From contig JAGTXZ010000008.1 in assembly GCA_018398575.1 (NCBI GenBank), positions 744,001-808,000 of the forward strand: DNA of 64,000 nucleotides, in the 5' to 3' direction. Under the pieces are notes generated by a model that had not been told where the DNA came from, did no database searches, and saw nothing but the letters and a program-made list of their open reading frames with translations. This DNA comes from Ampelomyces quisqualis. Taxonomy: Eukaryota; Ascomycota; Dothideomycetes; Pleosporales; Phaeosphaeriaceae. The position numbers were made by a program, and so were the translations under genes. Each line of letters starts with the position of its first letter. Positions within the stretch are counted from its first letter, which is position 1. Shown here one piece after another: positions 56,255 through 64,000 of the stretch.

Positions 56255-58653
56255 CTAGACGTTGGTTTTTGCATCACCGCCGCTAGTCAGCTCTCTCATG
56301 AGATCCACAAGATGCTTCGCTTTGAAAGGTTTCTGCATCACGCGGTCCGCCCCAGCAGTAATGGCGTCCTCAATTTGTTCTTGCCTCACGTTCGCCGTCA
56401 CAGCAATGATGGGGATTCTGCCCCCCAATTCACTCATTCCTTCTAACCTGCGGACCTCTCGCGTACAAGTAAGACCGTCCATGATAGGCATTTGTACGTC
56501 CATGCAGATTACGTCAAAACGTGCGATAGGCTTACACAGAATGTCGAGCGCTTCGACCCCGTGGTTAGCGACTTCGACGTCACAGTTACAGCGCGAAAGG
56601 TGCTTCTGGAGCACTTGTTGGTTGATCAGGTTGTCTTCGACAAGTAAGACCCGGAGTCTTGGTGACGCTAGCGTTGATATAGGATCGCTGGGTAGTTTTT
56701 GAAGGAGCAGGCGGTTACTCGCCGGTTTGCTGGTGGACCGCCGAGTCTTGATGTAGAAGACAAAGGTGCTTCCCTTATTGGGACGAGACATAACGCCAAT
56801 CTCTCCTGCCATCCTCTCTGTGAGTTCTTTACTGATGTAAAGACCCAAACCGCGTCCGCCATAGGTCACATGAGTTGTGACATTGGCTTGTTGAAACCGG
56901 TCAAATATGTGTCGAGCTCGTCTGGGCTGTTGACAGCGCTTGGTTTTACAGAAAGTAGAGTTGCCTCCAGGCGACTTAGCGTCAGAACGTCGTCGATAAT
57001 TTGCTTCTGATGCTTGCAACAGTCTAGTATGACGGAGGCCGCTGAAACGTTGGCTGTTAGTGCATCGAGAACAGACTCGGGAAGCATGCTGCTATTGTCT
57101 CCTTTTTCCCTGTCGTCCAAGGACATGGAAATGAAGTCGGCGCAGTGAACAATAGCAGAAAGTGGATTTCGCATTTCATGCGAGACAACGTCGATGAAAG
57201 CCTCTTGCTGCCATTTGGCATCGCGAGCGTCTTGTGCTATGCGAGCTTGCCATGCTTCTGCCCACTTTAGATGGCTGATTTCTGTGACACAAACCATGCC
57301 GCTAACTGCAATACCATGTTCCTGGAAAGGGAAGGCTAGTAGCTGTACATGTGCTGGCTCCGGCGAACCTGTTGGGGGACTGAACATTTGCTTGAGACAA
57401 AATTCAGCGGAAACATGGTTTTCACCATTGAAAATCTTGGTCCAGACTTCGTGTGCTTTGTGCTGATCGTCTTGCGAGAACAGTTCAAATATGCTATCAG
57501 TCGCATCGTCCTTTTCTGCGGAGATACTTGCCAGGGTCAGGAACTTGTCATTCGCCCAAATAAGTGTGCCGTTGGGCCTAGCGTGTGCCATTCCCACGGA
57601 AGCATGCTCTACAAGGTGCCGTATCTTTATGTTACTGAATTCCAAATCACTTTGCAGCTGCTGTTGCTCTTTTCGAAGCATGTCTGCGTCCAAATCAGAC
57701 GCAAGCAGGTTCGAAGCCGTCCCGGCGAGGTCCTTGATGAACTGGTTGCAAGTAGCATCGAAGGGCCTATAGGGATTCGTGCCTATTGTGAGAAAGCCAA
57801 AGAGGCGACTGTGGGTGCTGAGCGCCACAGTCACAATGGTTGGGGGGACTTGGGCGAAGCCGAGCCACTCTACGCCATGAAATCTCTCGTCGGGCGTTGT
57901 GAGCACCCTACCAGCATTTGCCTGTCGGCATAGGGGCATGATTCCAGCCGTGGCTTCCAAGTCTTGACTGTCTTGCAACAGTGCATGTCCGTTGGGTATG
58001 CCGAGCTGTCCTCGCACCCGCAGGATCGTTTTTCCGCGCTCGGCTTCTGTGTGGGCCTCATGTAGGATGGCCATTGGTACATCCAGAGGGTCCATGGCCA
58101 TGCTCGCGATGATGTGTGCGTATACAGCATCGCTACTCAAGGTGTCGGGGGTGGTGAGGATATTCAGCATGTCTTTGCGCCGGTCTGAAATCTTTTGCGC
58201 CGTGACTTCGAATAATGCGTTGTAGAATCCCTCGATCTCTCCATCGACGCCGCGGAGAGGGGTGAAGTTGCCTGTGAAGAACGTCTCCTCGGTATAGCCA
58301 TTTCTCTCCACCATCATAGGGGCTTCGATCACATCTTGAGCTTGGCCGGATCACCTGCCCTCTTCGAAGAGAGGACCGATGAAAGGGTCGAGCTCAGGGA
58401 AGCCAAAGGCAAACGACTGGCCCATCAACAGGGGATGCGCTCCAGCGGCAAGGGGGACGAAGGATGCGTTGTACACGGCGATCCGGTCGGGGTCCCTGTA
58501 AAGCATCAGCGGCTGCCTGGGGTCGATGGATCGTGGAATGGCGTGTCGCACCAGTACAGAGTCGCAGCGCGCGAGTCTGACATGACCATGGCCGTGTACA
58601 TGCGCAATGCAGTGCCCCACAGTCTCGCGGCGGGAGGGCCGCGGCCCAGTCAC
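56255..58653 (-). pseudogene. Broken hybrid histidine kinase (PAS/GAF-HisKA-partial HATPase-REC)
   Basis: Hybrid kinases pass a signal from a sensor to a His, then to an Asp in a fused receiver. Here the parts are in order: a PAS-like region (LMLYRDPDRIAVYNASF, GPLFEEG) at about 58365-58550, an in-frame TGA at 58351-58353, then the same frame continues through more PAS/GAF-like sequence to the phospho-acceptor helix (FIDVVSHEMRNPLSAIVHC) near 57180 and a dimerisation helix (DDVLTLSRLEATLLSVKP). Next the ATPase domain should give its N-box and first Gly box, but about 100 residues are missing: the text jumps to NSPDEL, shifts frame near 56910, and resumes with IFDRFQQANVTTHVTYGGRGLGLYIS. The receiver is complete: LRVLLVEDNLINQQ, CMDVQMPIMDG with the acceptor Asp, and QKPF with the conserved Lys. 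Upstream of 58653 the N-terminus also seems frameshifted. Without an N-box it cannot act as a kinase. Assembly error is the alternative. Confidence 0.8.
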
Positions 58654-60459
58654 GGGCGGTGCAAGGCCCCGGGGGCGCAGCGGACATGGTACGCGGACAG
58701 CAGCGGCGGCGGCAAGTTGCGCATCTGGAGACAGTCTTCACCTGCACCGGATTTGGGCGAGGCCTACGGTAGAGTGTGGATTCCGAGCCTGGGCCCAACT
58801 TCGGAAAGCCCTGGCCCGTCGCCCTGTGTGCCTGTGTAGAGACCTACAACTATCGCCGCCACTGCAATCCAGGCGTGTCGACCTCTTGTATCGACTCTCT
58901 TGTTCCCGGGTGTTGTCAATGTGTACTCGATACTAGCGATAATGGCTGTCTTCTCTCATGCCGAACTTGAGCAACAAATCGTACGGATCCTGTCCAGAAG
59001 AATGACATCTGAACCTCGTGGCTTGCCCAGCAATTTTCTTCTTTCAAACCAATTGCGTTCCCATTTCGCTAGTTCCAGCTTTTGCGTTACCAAGGCCAGT
59101 CCGCAGTTGAGCGGAGCCTGATGAAAGTCACTCCGAATTCTTCACATTCGCGATGAGTGTGTCCTGGGCAGTGTAAGGATTGGTTAGTCCAGCAAAAAAC
59201 TTGTGCGTGCAACCGAATGCGTGCAACCACGTACAGAGCGAAGCGCTGTCAGCCTGATTTGACGTTGCTACTGCATACCACGCTCTCGTCAACTTGATTA
59301 CGCGGTGAAAGCAAACCGTGGCCCGCTTCCGAACGCCTCACCTTCTTGCTAGGTGACGTCTTTGTCCAAGCACTGTACGGATAGAGAGTGTAACCTATTC
59401 AGAAGAAAACGTCTGCATAAGCAAGCCTCCCAATCAGCAAACCAGCTACCCTAAAGAAGCAGCTCTCGGCACAGCTCTCCTCTACATGTCACGATCTCTT
59501 GATTACATCATCATCCTGGCAGTTTTACGCAATCTTACATTGGCGTAAGCAACCTTTACGCGGACCAAGCACATTGCTTATGTAGAGGTTACTGGTAACT
59601 GGATGCCCTGTCAAGTCGCAAGTGAAAATGTGCACAGTTGAACCAGTTCAAAAGGCATGCTTCGTAGTAGCGCGGGGTTCAATGTCACCTGCTTCATTGG
59701 CCCCTCACTGTGTTCATTCGCAGCTTCAGCGATTGGCCCCAAATTGCCGCTATACCCCGTCTATACAGCTAAACATCGACGGCAATCGCTCTGCATTGTT
59801 CGAAATCGACGCTCAACTCCCGACGCCTTTACAGCATGTGATTCAGCGGAGGATCTCTAGCTCAATCAGGACAAGCCGAATGATGATATGCCAAATTCAA
59901 TTCGCCGGTCGCGGAAAGGTCACACGGCCACGCTTCATGACAATATAATCGTGACGAAGTGACACCCAGCGATGGGGTCACTTCCGTCGACTTGCGCGCC
60001 GATATACATCATCGGACATATCGCTCTCCGACGTACTACGGACATTGTACGGTCTTCGCACATCAGATGGAGCGTGTTCGACCTGCCTACTCCGTACCGC
60101 CTGCTCACGTAGGCAAGGAGGTGTACTTTGGCGAACGGCCTGCAGCTCGCATCCACACCGCAAGCCTAGACAGGTCGCCAATCCGAAGCAGAATAGGAAT
60201 CGCGAAGCAACATGTACGATCAAGAACGTTCGGAAGGGGAGAAATCGAAAGCTCCGTGGACCGACTGTAAAGCTGTGGCATGTTGTACGATGCCATACCA
60301 CCTGTGCGGCAGTAACAGAGTTAGTACGTCAACGTCTTCGGCTGTGCAGATTGTGCACATCCGATGTAGGGATCTGTATCGCATGTGAGGGCTACCCTTA
60401 CAGGAGAAAGAGTATATATGCTGCTTCAACACTTCAACAATTTGCCATAATTACTCGCC
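58654..60459. other. Gene-free interval, 5' side of the broken kinase and promoter of the P450
   Basis: 58654-58800 is GC-rich and may hold frameshifted remains of the kinase N-terminus (a minus-strand frame with ATLYWCDTPFHDP). From 58850 to 60459 only short random frames occur. A TACTCCGTA motif is at 60088. No repeat or RNA gene is seen. Confidence 0.45.
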
Positions 60460-62253
60460 ATGAACTTCTCGACGGGTAACAGCATCATTTCTAGACCTTC
60501 TGCAACAATACATCACCTCTCAATACCCCGAGTAGTATCTCTGGTGATTGTACTCGTTCGTCTACCCTGGTTCACATCAAGAGACGCATATCTAACATGA
60601 ACAGCTCTTTGTGCGATGGATAGCCAGAGGCGTCTACCGAGTCTATTTTCATCCTCTGAGCCGCTTCCCCGGCCCCAGGTTCTCCGCCTTCACACGTTTA
60701 CCACATCTCAACGCTGTCCGCAGAGGTATTCTCCACAAACACGTGGCTCGGCTCCACGAGACATACGGCGACGTGGTACGAATCTCGCCAGATGAGCTTA
60801 GCTTCATCCACCCCCACGCGTGGCGCGACATCTACGGTTTGGGCTCGAAAGAAGACAAGGGCTCTGCACCACCCAAGGCCTGGGGCAAGTACAGGAAGAG
60901 CCCCAATGGAGCACACCATCTTCTTAACATGCCAGACCCTGTCCAACATGCACGCCAACGCAAGATCTTCTTGCCTGCATTCTCGAATCGCGCGCTGACG
61001 CAGCAATCGCCGTTGTTTTTGAGGTATGCGAATCAGCTTGTAAGCATCTTGAAGAGCGGTGGGGTGGAAGGAGCTCAGTTTGATCTCACTCGCACATTTA
61101 ATTTTACGACCTTCGATATTATGGGAGATCTAACCTTTGGCGAACCACTGCACATGCTCGATAACGCAGAATACGGTACGTACATCTTAAGAACCACGTA
61201 TGGAAATACCAACGACTGACACTGCAAAGATCCCTGGGTCAAAGCCATTTTCCAAAACTTCAAACGTGGCGCGCAACTCGGCCTACTCTACAACTACTAC
61301 CCGCTTGCAGCTGGCGTCTTTCAAGCTGTCATGCACAAGAGAGTCGCACAGGCTCAGTACGCACACCTCAACTTCGCCACCTCCCGCGTCACTAAGCGCC
61401 TCGAAAAAGGCCGCATGAGCGAAGGCGTTGATCTTTGGGACCTGATCTTCAAGCAAGAAGATAAAGGCAAGGCGGGACTAACTAGACAGGAAATGGACGT
61501 CAATGCTGGACTCTTCATGATTGCTGGGACGGAAACTACTGCTACAGTACTCAGTGGACTGATGTACCTTCTCTGCCTACATCCCGCCTCGTTGGAAAAA
61601 CTTGCAAAAGAGGTCAGGAGCGCGTTTCCTTGTTCTGACGACATCACCATGGAATCCGCCGTCGGCTTGCCATACCTCAACGCATGCATCAAGGAAGGCA
61701 TGAGGATGTACCCTCCTGTGCCTATTGGTTTGCCGCATCTGACGCCCCCCGAGGGCTCGACTATTTGTGGTCATTACGTTCCTCCTGGTGTAAGTTGGCC
61801 CCACACTTGCACGAGAAAAACCAAATCTCTGACGTTTTGTTTTTTCTTTCTTGCTTACATAGACGACCGTCGCTGCGCCCCACTGGCCAATGTACTACTC
61901 GGACACAATCTTTAGAGATCCAAAGTCCTTTGTACCAGAGCGCTGGACGGGCGACGAGCGATATGCGCATGACGAGCGGGCTGCGTTTCAGCCGTTTTCT
62001 GTGGGCCCCAGGGACTGTTTGGGGAAGAAGTAAGTACCCGAACTGCGTCGGCTATCTAGATGTTGAACAGCAGTGCTAATGTCTACATAGTATGGCGTAT
62101 CATGAGATGCGCTTACTGCTCTCCAAGGTCATATTTCACTTTGACTTTGAGTTGGGTCCAGAGAGTGATAGAGATTGGTTCGATCAGGAGTCGTATACGC
62201 TGTGGCAGAAGAAGCCTTTGCTGATCACGGTTAAGACTGTGACCAGAGCATGA
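60460..62253 (+). CDS. Cytochrome P450 monooxygenase, endoplasmic-reticulum anchored, five exons
   Basis: Heme-thiolate monooxygenase using electrons from P450 reductase. Exons 60460-60555, 60605-61175, 61230-61789, 61863-62029 and 62091-62253 give 518 residues. The first exon supplies the membrane anchor (RVVSLVIVLLFVRWIARG), followed by YRVYFHPLSRFPGPR, the proline-rich hinge. The I-helix AGTETTAT is at about 318, the ExxR motif KEGMRMYPP at about 377, FVPERW near 435, and the heme loop FSVGPRDCLG with the Cys at about 460. All essential motifs are intact. The first intron donor could be GTTCGT (60556) or GTACTC five codon-bases earlier; both keep frame. It resembles fungal P450s of the isotrichodermin hydroxylase/CYP65-like type, a loose assignment. 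No synthase gene lies nearby, so a pathway cannot be inferred. Confidence 0.9.
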
Positions 62254-62480
62254 TTGTTTCGAGTTTCGCTTTGGGTGTGAGGACCTCGCTGCCGTCGCGG
62301 GACTGCGTGATGAAAGGATGAAGATTGCGGCTGTCATTGAACGAACATGACACCAAGTTGTAGTAACGACGATTTTCTGGCCGCGATGGAATTTGCGGCA
62401 TTTCCATTTTTACTTTCTGACTTGCAATTGAGCAGAGTGATCAGGTTCACCAGTGTGTTTTGATCCACCGCAACCCCTTT

Positions 62481-63016
62481 CTATGCCTCCATACTCTGCC
62501 TGAAAATCTGCTCCTCAAACTCCTTCCAAATGGTGAAATGCGTCCCCCCTTGCACGACGCTCAGTCTCCCCCCACCCAATCTCTCATCAATCCACCGGGC
62601 CATGCCCAACGGCGCAACACCATCCCGATCCCCATGGACCAACCACACCTTCTCCCCCGGCACATTCCTCACATCGAACCCCCAATCCTTGGTAAGCAAC
62701 GTGCCGTCCAGCCAACATCCCCGCGCGCCCTGCCTAAACGCCTCAAGGAGCCATATGTTGCGTAGCCTAGGGTGCGGTTGTCGGGGAGCGTGAAGGTGAG
62801 GGTCTCGTTGGGTTTGAGTGCGAGCTTGGCGGGGTCGATGGGTATTGAAGGAGGGCGTGGGTTGGGGTTGAAGACGTTGTTCAAGTACTCCGTATAACAA
62901 GAGGCGATAGAAGGGGGTGTTTTGAACTTCATAGGTGACTCGAGTTTTCGTTGGGGGCATGAACCATTAGCAGATCGAGGAGGATCGAGGAGAGGACTAC
63001 AAGGGGAAGGTAGCAT
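62481..63016 (-). pseudogene. Alpha/beta hydrolase reduced to its two ends by an internal deletion
   Basis: The upstream part (63016 to about 62760) reads as a hydrolase N-terminus: a hydrophobic start, LALKPNETLTFTLPDNRTLG and YATYGS. Family members continue with the HGxPGS oxyanion region, the cap and the GxSxG nucleophile. None of this is present. Instead the sequence passes, with a change of frame at about 62750, into LLEAFRQGARG, then the C-terminal core VWLVHGDRDGVAPLGMAR with the acid residue, and GGTHFTIWKEF with the catalytic His, ending at 62481. Roughly 150-200 residues are missing compared with the family, so no active enzyme can be made. Start taken as the first ATG of the N-terminal frame. 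It is convergent with the P450 gene, 228 bases away. Confidence 0.75.
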
Positions 63017-63390
63017 TGTGGCCGTGAGAAACTTTTTGTAAATTCTTGTGCGCCATAAGACGTTGACTGTTCGGGTGAGATTTCGCGACCTTCAGTAATC
63101 GGTGCTCGTGTCTGACCAATCGCATGGCTTCCTGGTCGCGAGACGTTCTTGCAGCTGACACGATCTTACAGGAGTCGGCTAGCCGGAGTGCCGTCTTGCC
63201 TTGCTCCGATCACTAGTCTTGTCATGTTTGTATGTCTCTTGTGTTTGTGTTCAGTAGCCTAGCAGCTATCGCGAGAGTTCCCGAAGTGTGCTTTGGTGAC
63301 AAGCATGACAGATGAGAGAATACATGGAACTGTTTTCGTGGAGCTGTTTTACATTCAACGTACACGGTACTTACAAAGCATGATTGGGGC
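63017..63390. other. Intergenic between hydrolase remnant and right-end gene
   Basis: 374 bases without any convincing frame; it holds the upstream side of the broken hydrolase and the 3' flank of the right-end gene. Confidence 0.45.
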
Positions 63391-64000
63391 TCAGGCCCAA
63401 CCCCACCAGTATTTGATCTGATCACCTATTGTTGCACGCCCGGCTTCTCGTCGCTGCATGCGCTGCAGGCGTTCCTCTACAAAGGCTTCTTCAACCTTCT
63501 TCGTGATGCCTGTTTGTGCCTTGAGCTCGCCCAGCACGGCCATCCTCTCAACCTCCTGCTGTTCGACCGGCAGCTCGGCGAGCTTCTCCTCGTATGCCTT
63601 GCGCGACTCGGGCTTGATCTTGCTCCAAACGTCATTCTCGTCTTGGGGGCTTGGGTATGGGTTTGGTTGAGGTGCGTTGGCGGCCATGGTGCGCGCTACG
63701 TTCTGCCGCGAGAGGACGCTCTCGAACTTGGGTCGCTCGCGCCCCTCTTTCTCGGCCTGTTCGATGGCGGCTTCCTGCTGCAGCATTTGCTGGTACAGCT
63801 TGTCGGCGTGCATCTGGATCCTCTCGTCTTCTTCCGGCGCCCGCTCGTCCATGGTCAGGTATCCCAGCGCCTTCAGGAACTTGGACTGCATGTCGTAGCA
63901 CCGATTGAAGACGCGCGACTCGGCGTTGCAGAGAGTGGCGGTAGCTTTCCACGTCTTGGGGTTGCGGAAGCATTCAAACTGCTCCATGTACTCGACCGCA
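63391..64000 (-). CDS. Possible CX9C mitochondrial protein (Cmc1-like), cut by the window edge
   Basis: Stop at 63391-63393; the frame is open to the right edge (63987 is the first ATG seen, but AVEY upstream is still in frame), so the N-terminus lies outside. 198 residues are visible from that ATG. Near the start, ECFRNPKTWKATATLC is followed by NAESRVFNRC, giving a CX9C pair and one more Cys upstream, as in Cmc1-family proteins imported into the mitochondrial intermembrane space. The remaining 150 residues are charged and helical (LYQQMLQQEAAIEQAEKEGRE, KVEEAFVEERLQRMQRRE), ending IKYWWGWA. The helical tail is longer than in classical Cmc1. The family call is tentative; that this is a real conserved gene is likely. 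Confidence 0.65.
   Translation of the reverse strand, partial: AVEYMEQFECFRNPKTWKATATLCNAESRVFNRCYDMQSKFLKALGYLTMDERAPEEDERIQMHADKLYQQMLQQEAAIEQAEKEGRERPKFESVLSRQNVARTMAANAPQPNPYPSPQDENDVWSKIKPESRKAYEEKLAELPVEQQEVERMAVLGELKAQTGITKKVEEAFVEERLQRMQRREAGRATIGDQIKYWWGWA

Noticed and set aside
1..64000. tRNA, rRNA, CRISPR and transposon search by eye
   Set aside because: No B-box-like tRNA core, rRNA block, regular spaced repeat array, terminal inverted repeats or reverse transcriptase/transposase motif was seen. Reading by eye can miss tRNAs with introns.

Overview
The window is nuclear DNA from a filamentous ascomycete, most likely a Dothideomycete of the Pleosporales type. This is inferred from short GT-AG introns of about 46-110 bases, compact genes without operon structure, and fungal families throughout: an AA9 monooxygenase, a chitin-binding copper radical oxidase, a Zn(II)2Cys6 regulator, a hybrid histidine kinase, Nnf1 and an Adp1-type ABC transporter. 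I made the exon models by hand. Wherever exact exon boundaries are given, the summed exon lengths are a multiple of three and every junction keeps phase.

Layout. 0.35-4.9 kb (minus strand): a secreted AA9 polysaccharide monooxygenase, the kinetochore protein Nnf1, and an unknown 477-residue protein. 4.9-7.7 kb is gene-free and rich in a TACTCCGTA motif. 7.7-13.3 kb (plus): an 847-residue single-pass EGF-like membrane protein and an unrecognised 630-residue multi-pass membrane protein. 14.5-16.2 kb (plus): N-myristoyltransferase with a probable GC-AG intron. 16.4-19.9 kb (minus): an Adp1-like ABC transporter. 20.4-28.0 kb (plus): a PLP aminotransferase, a small protein with a hidden second exon, succinate-semialdehyde dehydrogenase, 6-phosphogluconolactonase, and a basic/helical protein that could be augmin-like. 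28-35.3 kb is nearly gene-free apart from a 155-residue Cys-pair protein. 35.3-43.5 kb: a secreted S41-family protease and a Zn2Cys6 regulator (minus), the regulator head-to-head with phosphopantothenate-cysteine ligase (plus). 46.6-47.9 kb: a low-complexity protein with a small Cys-pair knuckle. 51.9-54.6 kb: a three-CBM18 AA5 copper radical oxidase with in-frame minisatellites.

The last 10 kb (54.6-63.0 kb) looks like a decaying accessory zone. It holds a frameshifted unknown gene, a hybrid histidine kinase that has lost most of its ATPase domain and carries stops and frameshifts, and an alpha/beta hydrolase reduced to its two ends. An apparently intact cytochrome P450 sits among them. The right edge cuts a conserved gene for a possible CX9C mitochondrial protein.

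Most genes are unrelated housekeeping or membrane genes. Two secreted oxidases (AA9 and AA5-CBM18) fit a plant- or cell-wall-associated lifestyle. I see no intact biosynthetic cluster, no recognisable transposon, no tRNA or rRNA, and no clear new system. The strongest leads are the decaying zone, the enriched intergenic 9-mer, the unrecognised membrane protein and several splice oddities.
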